DNA of 64,000 nucleotides, from NCBI GenBank assembly GCA_029718625.1, contig CM056389.1, positions 5,104,186 to 5,168,185 of the forward strand. The letters run 5' to 3'. The notes under the pieces are model-generated. The model was not told where the DNA came from, did not search any database, and saw nothing but the letters and a program-made list of their open reading frames with translations. This DNA is from Synaphobranchus kaupii. Its lineage: Eukaryota > Chordata > Actinopteri > Anguilliformes > Synaphobranchidae. Shown here piece after piece: positions 11,392-22,937 of this stretch. How positions within the stretch are numbered: position 1 is the first letter of the stretch; every line of letters starts with the position of its first letter. The position numbers were made by a program, and so were the translations under genes.

Positions 11392-11669
11392 GGGTGCGTC
11401 ACAATATTCTTCAGTCCTCTCCTCCTTTCCTCCACTCCTCCACTACCACAGTATGCCGAACTGCCGGTACATTTCCAGTACAAGTGTTTACATGTATAGT
11501 ACATTGCAGTTTGCGTGGAGATATTCATTAATATGTAACCATTAATATGTAATTAATGTGTAATTAGCAACATCAGATTAAAACACAAAGATTGGTTTCC
11601 GGGGCACGGAGGAGAGGAGGTGGTAGCGTAGGAAAGGTGGGTGCATTTTTCGAGTATTGGGACGCACCC
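11392..11669. mobile_element. MITE with GGGTGCGTC termini
   Basis: The left end GGGTGCGTCACAATATTC and the reverse complement of the right end (GGGTGCGTCCCAATACTC) form an imperfect terminal inverted repeat enclosing 278 bp without coding capacity. Sub-terminal sequences also mirror each other (CCTCTCCTCC / GGAGGAGAGG). A clear target duplication is not visible. It resembles hAT-type non-autonomous elements of fish. Confidence 0.7.
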
Positions 11670-12108
11670 GAAGTGTGGCAGTTATTACGGTAATTAGTTT
11701 AGTTTAGTTTAGTTTTTATTTCGCACAAATTTAAAATACAAAATTTACAGAGAAAACAATTTATGAACAGTGCAGGAAGAGGCAAAAAAGCCCAATGGGC
11801 TTATGTGGAGCCTCCACCTAATGATCGCCAAGAGTGTTATAAAGAACACAAAATAACATACAGAAATTAACATAAATACATAAGAGTGATAGCTAACTAA
11901 TAATAATAATAGTGACAAAATATATATCAACAACAATACCAAAAAAAAGAAAATGTGAATGTGTGGTTATGTGGTGTAGATGCAGATATGGTGTATGTGT
12001 GTGGATGTATGTATGTCAGTGAGTGTGTGTGTTATGCATACATAAGAAATATTGATATGGAACAAACAAGGATACATAAAGTACATATATAAAAATAAAA
12101 ATAAACAG

Positions 12109-13488
12109 TTACAGAGCAGCAGTTAAATGATCTCTTAGATGTTTTTTGAAACAATTTATAGAGGAACTGTTTCTTGCCAGACGAGAAAAGCCATTCCATA
12201 ACTTAGTGCCCCTAAATTTGATCGAGAATTGACCTCTGCAAGTGAGAAATTTAGGGGGATGAAGATCAAAGGATTGACGAGTTGAGTAAGAATGAACCTG
12301 TGAATTCTCTTTGAAGTAACTCATAAACTGTTCAGGAATCTTCCCTTCATTTGAATATATTTTATAAATAAAAACACATATTTGGAAGATATTGATGTCA
12401 TAAATAGTAAGAATCTGTAATTTCTGAAATAAAGGAGCAGAAGGGGTCATTGACTCTGATCTAGTTGCAATCCTAACAAAACGTTTCTGAAGAATCCAAA
12501 TTTTGTGGAGTGTAGTGGGAAACGTACTCCCCCAGACTATATTACAGTATGACAGATAAGGATAAATTAAACTGTAATAAAGAGTAAGGAGACACTTTGT
12601 GGTGACAAGATGACTAACCCTCCTTATTATACCAATAGATTTATTTATTTTTCTAACAACACAATCCGTTTGCTCTCTCCAACCCAAACTCTCATCAATA
12701 ATGATTCCCAGGAATCTTGTAGCTGATACCTGAGGCATCTCAATAGACTCAATTGTAATTTTAGATAAATCCTTAGAATAAGATTTTTTGCCACTAAAAA
12801 TTATAAAATTAGATTTTTTTATATTCAGAGATAATTTATTCATTCTGAACCATGTAATGTAGGCAGTTAAACCAACATTAACATCATTAATCAGTGAATT
12901 GAAATTTGAATGGGAGAGAACAAGGGTCGTGTCATCTGCAAACATTATTGGAAAAAAGATATTTGAGACATTAGACAAATCATTTTTATAAATAAGGAAT
13001 AATAATGGTCCAAGAATGGACCCCTGCGGAACCCCACAGTGTAGTCTGGCTTTGCTGGAATAGCAACCGTTAACACAGACAAACTGACTTCTGTTGGAAA
13101 TATAATTTTGTAACCAGTTGTACGTAATATCATGAAAACCATATGTATGTAATTTATCCAATAAAATAGAATGATTAACTGTATCAAAAGCTTTTGAAAA
13201 GTCTATGAAGATACTACATGTAAATTCATTATTTTCAAGTGCAGAGATAACCTTGTCAGACAAATGAAGCAGAGCCATATAAGTGGAATGATTTTTCCGA
13301 AAACCATACTGATGTTTGTAAAGAATTAAATTGGAATCTAGATGGAAAAGAATCCTTTTGTATATAATTTTTTCTAATATTTTTGAAAAACATGGCAAAA
13401 TAGATATGGGTCTATAGTTGTTGAAACAACATGGATCATCTGCTTTATACAAAGGAATAACTTTGGCAATTTTTAAATCCTCTGGCAC
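12109..13488 (-). pseudogene. LINE ORF2, reverse transcriptase part
   Basis: 459 residues of reverse transcriptase in order: KVIPLYK, NYRPISILP, YGFRKNHST, IDFSKAFDTVNH, GVPQGSILGPLLF and the catalytic FADDTTL, followed by the thumb and C-terminal region (KLWNGFSRLARNSSSINCFKKHL). It is offset by one frame from the endonuclease part upstream. Comparison with the usual family spacing suggests a deletion of about ten bases at the junction near 13485. It is therefore annotated as broken. Confidence 0.9.
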
Positions 13489-15119
13489 GACAAAGAGAAA
13501 ATGTGAATACGTGGTTGCAAGATTGACTGTTTCACCTGTTTGACAAGAAATGCAGATATATTATCATGACCAGCTGAAGATGTTTTTAATTGATCAATTA
13601 TGTCACTTATTTCTTGGGTATCTGGAAGCTTAAAAGAAGAAATAATAGGATATTTTCTTGTAATAAAATCCAGTGGGTTTCCATGACAAGTAGAAATTTT
13701 GTTAGCTAGTTCCTGACCAATATTAACAAAAAAATCATTAAATTTTTGAGCTATATCAAACGGGTTGTTTATAGAATTTTCACCATTTAAGAAAACTGAA
13801 GGTACCTCTGGGCTAGTCCTTTCTCTTTGTAGCAACTGGTTTATTACTTTCCATGTGGTTTTGATATCGTTGGAACACCTGTTAAATTCTTCACTGTAAT
13901 ATTTCTTTTTTACGGATCTAATAGAATGAATATATTTATTTCTGTAGGATTTATAAACATCATGGGTAAGAGGAGTAGGATTTGAGACATATCTTCTGTA
14001 CAGTTTGTTCTTTTTCCTCAGCAGCTTCAGTAAATCAGTTGTAAACCACGGCTTATTGAAGTCTCGACTGTGTTTCTTGGTAGAACTAATCATTGGAAAA
14101 CATTCATTGAAACAAGAGCTAATAACTTTCATGAGATGTTGGTATGCAGAATCAGCATCATTTTCCTCATATAGATCATTCCATGAATTATTGGCAAGCA
14201 TATCTTTAAATTTTGAAATATTAAACTTGCTCATAATTCGTTTGGGCATTATTTTCTTAGTATATTTGTCTCTATTAACCTTGATCAAAGAGAACTGGAA
14301 TATGGGAAAATGATCTGACAAGTCTGAATACAAAACACCAGATTTCATTCCTTCGCTCAAGGAGTTAGTTAAAATGTTGTCAATCAAAGTTGCTGAGTTT
14401 TCTTTAACTCGTGTAGATTTATGAATAAGGGGGGAAAAGTAACTAGAATAAAGAACATTGAGAAACTCCCCAATAAGAGTATCTAAATTATTTTTAAAAA
14501 GGTTTATGTTAAAATCTCCTAAAATGTAACAAAGCTTATTCTCACTGTTTATCCGGTCAAGTGAACAGAACAAACTTTCAGTAAAGTCTTTGATGACAGA
14601 GTCAGGTGGGCGGTAAATAACACCAACAATAACATTCCTTACACCAGAGACACCAGAGAGCTCCAAAAAAATAGATTCCACTTCAGCCCTATCTGATTTC
14701 AGAGAGAGATCACCATGAATAAACAAAGATACTCCACCTCCAGATCTATTCTCTCTTACGTGGTGAACCGAATTGTAATTTGGTAATTTAAAGATTTCTT
14801 TAGAGTCTTCTGTAAGCCATGTTTCGGATAAAGCAATAACTGAAAAGTCATGTTTGAGTAAAGATAAATAATGAATGAATTTGTCATAGTTACTAGAAAG
14901 ACTTCTTATATTCAGATGAAAAGTAGAGAATATATTAACAGGCATAGAAGCACATAAGTCATTAAACTGGGTTTCATTATAAAAACTACACAAACTAGAG
15001 ACATCAAATGAAGAAAATAAATTTTGATCTGGGTCAACATCAAAGTTGTAAGAGTCAAATGTAGAAGGATCAAAAGGTGTAAAGATCTGACCTTCAAAAT
15101 CTGATTTATTATAGTCCAT
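13473..15119 (-). pseudogene. LINE ORF2, apurinic-type endonuclease part
   Basis: 548 residues starting MDYNKSDFEGQIF. The endonuclease motifs are clear: HLNIRSL, ALSETWL, GVIYRPP, LGDFNINL and SDHFPIF, which form the catalytic pocket that nicks target DNA. A linker to the reverse transcriptase follows (KPWFTTDLLKLLRKKNKLYR). The frame ends in HIFSLSCQRI and a stop, exactly where family members continue into VPEDLKIAKVIP. The two parts overlap by 16 bases in different frames. Confidence 0.9.
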
Positions 15120-15184
15120 AGTTCAGAGTGAGTGTCAAAAAATGATCTAGTAAATGGTAAAGTAATCAAGTACAGCATAGATAC

Positions 15185-15952
15185 CTAATGGTGGGCCACG
15201 GATGGGGCAGTGCGGGGGGGATGCACAACCAGCTGGTCGTATTTGAGGTAGGCTACGTTGCCTTGGTCACGTGCCTCTCTGAGCTGGGGGAGAAGCTCCT
15301 TCCTTCTAAGTCGTACCTTTTCTGAGTAATCCTCGTTGATAAAGAGCTTAGTGCCCTTCAGGTTTTTGGCTTTTTTGAGTATTTCCTCTTTGTCTTTGAA
15401 ACGTAGGAGCTTTACCACCACAGATCTAGGTCGACCTTCAGCATCGAACCTCCCCGTCCTGTGGGCTCTCTCCAGCTCGATGAGTGTGGGGTCCATCTTT
15501 AAATGTTCTGATATTAGTTTTTTCACCTTGGTCTCAGATTCATGCCATGTTTCAGTTTTGGCGTCAGGGATGCCGTCAATCAGAAGGTTGTTACGTCTGG
15601 TTTGGTTTTCTAAATAATCCGTTTTAGATGTCAGGTTATCCAGAGAGGATTGAATGCTAGCCAGTTCACTACTCACTGATTTGTGGCAATCCAGAGAGGT
15701 TTGGTATCCAATCTTTAGATCCTCCAATTCAGCTTGAGAATATTCCAGGCTCTGAGTAATCCTGCCAATGTCATTGCTTAGACTGTCCATTTGTTTGTTG
15801 GTGGTGTCCAGAATCATCTGAACAAATGATTTGAAGGATTTATCTTGTTGTTCCAGCAAGTCTTTGTAGAAAGTTTTTTGTTGGTCGAGCAATTCATGAA
15901 GAACCGAGAGTGATATGATCTCATCCTCTGGGCTGCTTTTTTTTGGTGGCAT
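15185..15952 (-). CDS. LINE ORF1, coiled-coil/RRM RNA-binding protein
   Basis: 255 residues. About 10-115 form an acidic/leucine-rich coiled coil (QKTFYKDLLEQQDKSFK; SLEYSQAELEDLK). About 118-215 resemble the RRM-like fold of LINE ORF1 proteins (TRRNNLLIDGIPDA; RPRSVVVKLLRFKDKEEILK), and the C-terminal part contains ELLPQLREARDQGNVAYLK. These proteins trimerise and chaperone the element RNA. The frame is intact and lies 65 bp upstream of ORF2. Confidence 0.85.
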   Translation of the reverse strand: MPPKKSSPEDEIISLSVLHELLDQQKTFYKDLLEQQDKSFKSFVQMILDTTNKQMDSLSNDIGRITQSLEYSQAELEDLKIGYQTSLDCHKSVSSELASIQSSLDNLTSKTDYLENQTRRNNLLIDGIPDAKTETWHESETKVKKLISEHLKMDPTLIELERAHRTGRFDAEGRPRSVVVKLLRFKDKEEILKKAKNLKGTKLFINEDYSEKVRLRRKELLPQLREARDQGNVAYLKYDQLVVHPPRTAPSVAHH

Positions 15953-16250
15953 GATAGCCCTTTAGGCCTAGTGGTAGCTGCCTGGCTACTGGAGCCTGGG
16001 CCTGGCCTGATGGTACCTGGTGGCTGAGTGCTGCTGGGGCCTGCTGTAGCTCAATTAGTCTCTGGCACTGCAGAGGAGTAGGCCAGAAAAGATTTAATCC
16101 ATCAAATATCTTGAGATGCAAAAATCATCCAGAGCTTTTGGTTGCTTGATCACTTAGCTTGTTAGTAGATGTCAGGAAGCTCATAAAATTAAAAACTTAA
16201 AAAACTTAAAAACATAGAATTACAATTTAAGCAGTGTTTGAGTGTCAGGA

Positions 16251-16385
16251 GCCAAACACATTCCGAACTTCAGTTTGATGCTGTCATTTTTACAGACAGG
16301 AGATGCCCGTGTTTGATGTGTTCGTGTTGAAGTCCACTAGATGGCGCCATCAACCCGCAAATGGAGCTCTTCTTTGTTGGACATG
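16251..16385. other. short spacer between LINE and MITE
   Basis: Unique sequence without a recognised feature; it contains the LINE 5' flank. Confidence 0.4.
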
Positions 16386-16674
16386 TTTGCAACCCTGGGG
16401 CCACATATATAAACAGTGCTGAGCAGAAAAATGCCCTCAGAAATCTGCATAAGGGAGTTTCCACGCAGAAATTCAGATGCATAAAATAAGAGAATGTACT
16501 TTCCTCTGCACACGCTGGACACCATGCGTACGCAGTGTTTGGAGTCAGTGTGATATGGCGACACTGTGGCAGAAAGGCAGAGGGAGAAAATGCAAAACTT
16601 TGTGGAAGCAGATTTCCGACTTTCTCCCTGAGCATTCTTTTACTCAGAGTTTTTTACATGTGGCCCCTGGTTTG
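16386..16674. mobile_element. short MITE with CC(T/A)GGGGCCACAT termini
   Basis: Left end ACCCTGGGGCCACATATA and the reverse complement of the right end (ACCAGGGGCCACATGTAA) form an inverted repeat around about 290 bp. The interior has no coding capacity and includes GCGTACGCAG. The form fits a fish non-autonomous DNA transposon. The target duplication is not clear. Confidence 0.6.
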
Positions 16675-17515
16675 GTATAACAGTGGATATTAAACTCGGT
16701 CCTGGTGTGGTATAACAGTGGATATTAAACTTGGTCCTGGTGTGGTATAACAGTGGGTCATAAACTCGGTCCTGGTGTGGTATAACAGTGGGTCTTAAAC
16801 TCGGTCCTGGTGTGGTATAACAGTGGATATTAAACTCGGTCCTGGTGTGGTATAACAGTGGATATTAAACTCGGTCCTGGTGTGGTATAACAGTGGGTCT
16901 TAAACTCGGTCCTGGTGTGGTATAACAGTGGATATTAAACTTGGTCCTGGTGTGGTATAACAGTGGATATTAAACTCGGTCCTGGTGTGGTATAACAGTG
17001 GGTCATAAACTCGGTCCTGGTGTGGTATAACAGTGGATATTAAACTTGGTCCTGGTGTGGTATAACAGTGGATATTAAACTCGGTCCTGGTGTGGTATAA
17101 CAGTGGGTCATAAACTCGGTCCTGGTGTGGTATAACAGTGGGTCTTAAACTCGGTCCTGGTGTGGTATAACAGTGGATATTAAACTCGGTCCTGGTGTGG
17201 TATAACAGTGGATATTAAACTCGGTCCTGGTGTGGTATAACAGTGGATATTAAACTCGGTCCTGGTGTGGTATAACAGTGGGTCTTAAACTCGGTCCTGG
17301 TGTGGTATAACAGTGGATATTAAACTCGGTCCTGGTGTGGTATAACAGTGGCTCTTAAACTCGGTCCTGGTGTGGTATAACAGTGGATCTTAAACTCGGT
17401 CCTGGTGTGGTATAACAGTGGATCTTAAACTCGGTCCTGGTGTGGTATAACAGTGGATCTTAAACTCGGTCCTGGTGTGGTATAACAGTGGATCTTAAAC
17501 TCGGTCCTAGTGTGG
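16666..17515. repeat. 35-bp minisatellite array
   Basis: About 24 copies of a 35-bp unit (GGTCCTGGTGTGGTATAACA followed by GTGGATATTAAACTC). Variants GGGTCTT, GGGTCAT and GGATCTT are interspersed. The last four units share GGATCTT, consistent with local spreading of one variant. Confidence 0.95.
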
Positions 17516-18840
17516 GCTGCAGATTACAGCATGACCAGACTACCATCTCTGACCTCTCAACTATGACTTTTTTACATTTTTTATTAAGGACTTTTTTCAT
17601 TTTCAGTCAAATGTGTGTTCATTTCCACATAATAATAATAATAATAATAATAATAATTAATAATAACAATGATAATAAAAATCATCATCATTATCACATA
17701 TTTTAAGCTTTAAGTGCACATTTGAATTGTAAATCACAGGACCAGTTTTTTCGGCATCCTTAGTGCAAATATTTGGTTATATTTATAGAACAGTGGTGGA
17801 TGCATTAAGATATACACCCATTTCGAGTGACTCTATTAAAAATTAAGAACTCTGTACGTGCGTGCTATGAAATCACATTTCAAAGTGTAATTTCATACCA
17901 GTAGTTAAATAATGTTTTTTAATTAATATGTAGAATTAAATCATGGTTTCAAGCAAGAAGGGCAATTTCTCATTAATTCTTAAAATAACAAGTTTGGAGG
18001 TTTCAAAGGAAAACACTAAAGGCAACAGCGTAACCGTTCAGTTGTTTTTTTTTTAAGCCTCCTCTTTAATTACAGCGCGTGTGTGTCACGGAGATAAAGC
18101 TGAACATATCCTGTCAGCAGGAATACAGCACCTATCAAGACTGAAATAAACAAGCTGGCGGTGTAGCTCCATTTAGAGAGGGGTGAAATGACAGCCGCAT
18201 CCAATTTAAAATTATTTTTCATATCCTGTTTGTGAGCGGATTCGTTTGAAGATTAGTATCAGTCCTTGTTCGGCCCGGTTCTTGATTGCTTTCACACAGC
18301 TCCTGTAAGGCATCTTCATGCTAATTCTGTAATGCGCTTACAACTCCTTACCCCTGTTAATTATGGAAGAAAATTAATGGAATCTTTATTATGAGAAAAC
18401 ATCGCAAATCTTTTCTTTTTTTTTGGGGTGGGTTCTGTTCCCCCGTTGCGCGCTACCCCGGACAGACAAGACGCGACAATCTGCAATAAAACCTTTCACC
18501 ACGAGGTGGCAGTGTTTTCTTTCAACGTGCATGTGCTTTCATGAAACAAAGGGGAAAAAAAACGAGAACGGGTTATACGACGAAGCAGGATAACGGAGGT
18601 GGCTAACTATACTGAGAAACCCAAAAACCCTCCCAAATCTGGAACATTGACTGAAGTAAAAATAGCTGTTCCAGGTTTTACTCAGCGCAGTTATTGAATG
18701 TTATTTCACACATAATTTTGCTGAATCTGTATTAACGTCTAATTTTCTCCATTTTAATTTACAAGCTCAAGCAGCCAGACACGGACTGTACTTCACCCAA
18801 AAATCAGCTGAACGCAACTCTCAAAAGGTAAACAATCAGA
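17516..18840. other. gene-free stretch, possibly with a conserved non-coding element
   Basis: It contains a (TAA)n tract at about 17631-17658. No exon or mobile element end is recognised. The part at 18060-18410 is non-repetitive, of balanced composition and has several TAATTA/AATTAA homeodomain-type cores (GTTAATTATGG, AAATTAATGG), which looks like vertebrate developmental enhancers. That is an impression only and is not supported by alignment. Confidence 0.35.
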
Positions 18841-18852
18841 CCGACCATTTTC

Positions 18853-18915
18853 ACAGCCAATCACACAGGCAGGCCTGAGAGCCAATCAGACAGGCAGGCC
18901 TGAGAGCCAATCAGA
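18853..18915. promoter_or_regulatory. three CCAAT boxes in a 25-bp repeat
   Basis: AGCCAATCA occurs at 18857, 18882 and 18907 (position of CCAAT), spaced exactly 25 bp within a repeat containing CAGGCAGGCCTGAGAGCC. CCAATCA is the core recognised by NF-Y. GC-richer sequence follows. The promoter role is an inference; no transcript start or gene is tied to it. Confidence 0.35.
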
Positions 18916-19007
18916 CAACTGGAATGTGGTTGCTCTGTCACATGACAGTGACGCTGTTTCTCCTGCGGCTACAGCTCGGGGCGTGTGGAGGGCAGGGCGC
19001 TGCCCAG

Positions 19008-19160
19008 CAGAGTGTATAACACAGCGGACAGCGGAGTGTGTAACACAGCGGACAGCGGAGTGTGTAACACAGCGGACAGCGGAGTGTGTAACACAGCGGA
19101 CAGCGGAGTGTGTAACACAGCGGACAGCGGAGTGTGTAACACGGCGGACAGCGGAGTGTC
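19008..19160. repeat. 24-bp tandem repeat
   Basis: Six copies of a 24-bp unit, GTGTGTAACACAGCGGACAG plus CGGA, with the last copy varied (ACGGCGG). The multiple-of-three period gives short artefactual open frames on both strands. Confidence 0.9.
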
Positions 19161-19361
19161 TCCCGCGGGCAGTCAGTACTGGACCTGGGGCTGCCACACG
19201 CGAGGTGGGAGTACCTGCCTTTCTCTGATAACAACATCCTCCTGCCCTGTATATGTTGAGGCACGCTCGATTAAGGGCTCCCGGCCGGTATGTGACGTAG
19301 TGGCTGGGCAGAGTTTTAAATAGGGCCCTCAGGCTGCCAACCTGCCCACTCTGCCCACTAT
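19161..19361. other. short unique spacer
   Basis: GC-rich unique sequence including TATGTGACGTAGTGG (a CRE-like TGACGTAG). No gene recognised. Confidence 0.3.
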
Positions 19362-21250
19362 CATATGCCACGCCCTTCCTGGTCTCCTATCACATGCCAC
19401 GCCCTTCCTGGTCTCCTATCACATGCCACGCCCTTCCTGGTCTCCTATAACATGCCACACCCTTCCTGGTCTCCTATCATATGCCACACCCTTCCTGGTC
19501 TCCTATCCTATGCCACGCCCTTCCTGGTCTCCTATCCTATGCCACGCCCTTCCTGGTCTCCTATCATATGCCACGCCCTTCCTGGTCTCCTATCATATGC
19601 CACGCCCTTCCTGGTCTCCTATAACATGCCACACCCTTCCTGGTCTCCTATCATATGCCACACCCTTCCTGGTCTCCTATCCTATGCCACGCCCTTCCTG
19701 GTCTCCTATCCTATGCCACGCCCTTCCTGGTCTCCTATCATATGCCACGCCCTTCCTGGTCTCCTATCATATGCCACGCCCTTCCTGGTCTCCTATCATA
19801 TGCCACGCCCTTCCTGGTCTCCTATCATATGCCACGCCCTTCCTGGTCTCCTATCATATGCCACACCCTTCCTGGTCTCCTATCACATGCCACGCCCTTC
19901 CTGGTCTCCTATCACATGCCACACCCTTCCTGGTCTCCTATCATATGCCACACCCTTCCTGGTCTCCTATCACATGCCACACCCTTCCTGGTCTCCTATC
20001 ACATGCCACACCCTTCCTGGTCTCCTATCATATGCCACGCCCTTCCTGGTCTCCTATCACATGCCACGCCCTTCCTGGTCTCCTATCACATGCCACGCCC
20101 TCCCTGGTCTCCTATCATATGCCACGCCCTCCCTGGTCTCCTATCATATGCCACGCCCTTCCTGGTCTCCTATCATATGCCACACCCTTCCTGGTCTCCT
20201 ATCACATGCCACGCCCTTCCTGGTCTCCTATCACATGCCACGCCCTCCCTGGTCTCCTATCATATGCCACGCCCTCCCTGGTCTCCTATCATATGCCACG
20301 CCCTTCCTGGTCTCCTATCATATGCCACACCCTCCCTGGTCTCCTATCATATGCCACGCCCTTCCTGGTCTCCTATCACATGCCACACCCTTCCTGGTCT
20401 CCTATCATATGCCACGCCCTTCCTGGTCTCCTATCACATGCCACGCCCTTCCTGGTCTCCTATCATATGCCACGCCCTTCCTGGTCTCCTATCATATGCC
20501 ACGCCCTTCCTGGTCTCCTATCACATGCCACACCCTTCCTGGTCTCCTATCACATGCCACGCCCTTCCTGGTCTCCTATCACATGCCACACCCTTCCTGG
20601 TCTCCTATCATATGCCACACCCTTCCTGGTCTCCTATCATATGCCACGCCCTTCCTGGTCTCCTATCATATGCCACGCCCTTCCTGGTCTCCTATCATAT
20701 GCCACGCCCTTCCTGGTCTCCTATCACATGCCACGCCCTCCCTGGTCTCCTATCACATGCCACGCCCTTCCTGGTCTCCTATCATATGCCACGCCCTTCC
20801 TGGTCTCCTATCATATGCCACGCCCTTCCTGGTCTCCTATCATATGCCACGCCCTTCCTGGTCTCCTATCATATGCCACGCCCTTCCTGGTCTCCTATCA
20901 TATGCCACGCCCTTCCTGGTCTCCTATCATATGCCACGCCCTTCCTGGTCTCCTATCATATGCCACGCCCTTCCTGGTCTCCTATCATATGCCACGCCCT
21001 TTCTGGTCTCCTATCATATGCCACGCCCTTCCTGGTCTCCTATCATATGCCACGCCCTCCCTGGTCTCCTATCACATGCCACGCCCTTCCTGGTCTCCTA
21101 TCCTATGCCACGCCCTTCCTGGTCTCCTATCACATGCCACGCCCTTCCTGGTCTCCTATCATATGCCACGCCCTTCCTGGTCTCCTATCATATGCCACGC
21201 CCTCCCTGGTCTCCTATCACATGCCACGCCCTCCCTGGTCTCCTATCATA
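19362..21250. repeat. 29-bp minisatellite array
   Basis: About 65 copies of the 29-bp unit TCCTATCATATGCCACGCCC plus TTCCTGGTC, with variants CACATG, CCTATG, ACACCC and CTCCCTGG. The unit contains no stop in any plus-strand frame and 29 is not a multiple of 3, so all three frames stay open through the array. The translations (MPRPSWSPI…) are artefacts. Confidence 0.95.
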
Positions 21251-21433
21251 TGGCGGGGAGTGTGCTCAGTATTATACATGGAGCTATGAGTCTTTGTTGG
21301 ATATTGATTTCACCCTATTTGTCTGCTGTAGGGCTGATTATTGGAGTGTGTTTCTCCCTGTAGAATGTGTGAGTTGGCAACATTTTAACATGGACACACA
21401 ACTCAAACTATTACCCTTTTATTTGCTGAGCAG

Positions 21434-21726
21434 ATTTGAAGACGTCCCCTCCGGTGTCTGGAGTCCCCATCAGCTCGAGGACCCCCAGGTATGTTGCCGC
21501 GGCAACGCAGCACCCACCAGAGCCGCCGCCTGACTATCAGAACAATCCCAGCAGCCCTTGCAGCTCCGCCTGGAGCCCTACCCTTTGCCCCACCCAGTGC
21601 GGGCAGCTGGATGTGAGGAACTCTTTCTCCACCTTTGGGAAAAAGAGGAGGTTCCCGGGCCGGGACACGCCCAGAGACACACCCACCATAAACAACCAGA
21701 TTTTCCTCAAGTCACGTGAAGCGTGA
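21434..21726 (+). CDS. candidate 3'-terminal coding exon, unrecognised
   Basis: After a plausible acceptor (TTATTTGCTGAGCAG at 21433) an open frame of about 97 codons runs to a TGA ending at 21726. It translates to a proline/serine-rich then basic sequence with RTPRYVAAATQHPPEPPPDY, NSFSTFGKKRRFPGRDTPRD and ends TINNQIFLKSREA. The composition looks like the C-terminal tail of a signalling or adhesion protein, and base composition is richer in GC than the flanks. No upstream exon was found; the 29-bp array begins less than 200 bp before it on the 5' side. It could be a real terminal exon, a pseudo-exon or chance. Confidence 0.3.
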
Positions 21727-21812
21727 CGTCCAGAGGAACATACATGTGCGTGTCCCTGCACACGCGTGGCACGCTGTTGTCTGCTCAAACCCTTCAGCTG
21801 AATCAGGAACTT

Positions 21813-22532
21813 ACAAACCCCAATTCCAGAAAGGTTGGGACAGTATGTAAAATGCACATAAAAGCAGAAAGCAGTGATTTGTACATTTTCTTTTGCATAT
21901 ATTTAATTGAAAACAGTACAAAGAAAAGATAATTAATGTTTTACTTTATCAACTTTATTGATTTGTGTAAATGTACACTAATTCCGAATTTAATGCCTGC
22001 AACACGTTCCAATAAAGTTGGGACAGAGGCAAAAAAAAAACGACTGGGAAGTTCAAAAAACAGCTGTTTGGAACATTCCACAGGTAAACAGGTGATGCTA
22101 TCATGACTGGATATAAAAGGATATCAAAAGACCCTTGATATCTTATTTTCAGGTACTCTCACAAGCAATAGTATAACCTCTCTGCATTTGAATGGATCTC
22201 TATGAAAATTGGGGGGTGGGTCTAGAATAAGATGTAAATTACACGGGAATAGTATGGAACCCATGGTTGGCTAAATGGCAGTAAGTCATCAAGGGTCTGC
22301 GGTATGAAACCAGCCTTTTTTTTTGCCAACATTTTTGGAACATGTTGCAGGCATCAAATTTGGAATTAGTGTATATTTACAAAAATTAATAAAGTTGATA
22401 AGGTAAAACATTAAATATCTTTTCTTCGTACTGTTTTCAATTAAATATATGTAAAAGAGAATTTACAAATCACTGCTTTCTGCTTTTATGTGCATTTTAC
22501 GTACTGTCCCAACTTTTTTGGAACCAGGGCAT
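21813..22532. mobile_element. MITE with about 200-bp inverted repeats
   Basis: The left arm (21813-about 22030, CAAACCCCAATTCCAGAAAG… GTTGGGACAG) is mirrored by the right arm (about 22335-22532, …GTCCCAACTTTTTTGGAACC). The arms share AAATGCACATAAAAGCAGAA and ATTAATAAAGTTGATAA-type segments. TA dinucleotides flank both ends, as expected for Tc1/mariner target sites. The centre holds CCACAGGTAAACAGGTGATG and module copy 2. No coding capacity. Confidence 0.85.
22117..22318. repeat. interspersed Tc1-associated module, copy 2
   Basis: The same module as at 1578-1836, here in the centre of the long-inverted-repeat MITE. It begins ATATCAAAAGACCCTTGATA and ends near GGTATGAAACCAGCC. The last part of the module (ATCACTCTGCTGCCAG…) is missing in this copy. 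Confidence 0.8.
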
Positions 22533-22616
22533 AACTGTAAATATTTAATTTCAGGATAAAATTGAGGATATAAAATATGTATTTCTGTTAGACCTGGAAT
22601 CCAGCCTTCTGTTGTG

Positions 22617-22736
22617 CTCACTCGCTCTCTCGCTCTCTCTTTCTCCCCCTCTCTCTCTCTCTCTCTCTCTCTTTCTCCCCCTCTCTGTATCTCTCTGTAT
22701 CTCTCTCTCTCTCTCTCTCTCTTTTATCCCTCTCTG
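22617..22736. repeat. (TC)n microsatellite
   Basis: CTCTCT tracts interrupted by TTTCTCCCC and TGTATC. It forms the left border of segmental copy A. Confidence 0.9.
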
Positions 22737-22937
22737 TGTGTTTGTACAAAGTGCTGTGGGTAGGTGGACTTATTCAGGCAGTCTGTAAGTGACCGTGTGT
22801 GTGCTCCTGAATAAAATGGTGATGATTACAGGAACACAGTGAGTTTGTGTTTAATCCACAGATCAGAGACTGAACCTGCACCTGCAGCTCACCTACACTG
22901 GTAATAATCATTAAGTACAGTCTATGTCACATGCATG

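Larger units (their letters stand above)
11696..16250 (-). mobile_element. nearly complete two-ORF LINE (non-LTR retrotransposon)
   Basis: The element runs on the minus strand: 5' region about 16250-15953, ORF1 15952-15185, ORF2 in two frames 15119-13473 and 13488-12109, then about 400 bp of 3' UTR ending in a short (AAACT)n tail at about 11696-11716. A pentamer tail rather than poly(A) fits the Jockey/I superfamily (CR1, L2, Nimb and relatives). Only one coding break was found, so the copy is young. The exact 5' end is uncertain. Confidence 0.88.

Noticed and set aside
19365..21533. Three parallel plus-strand frames of 544-722 codons
   Set aside because: A stop-free 29-bp unit opens all three frames; the same peptide series appears in each.
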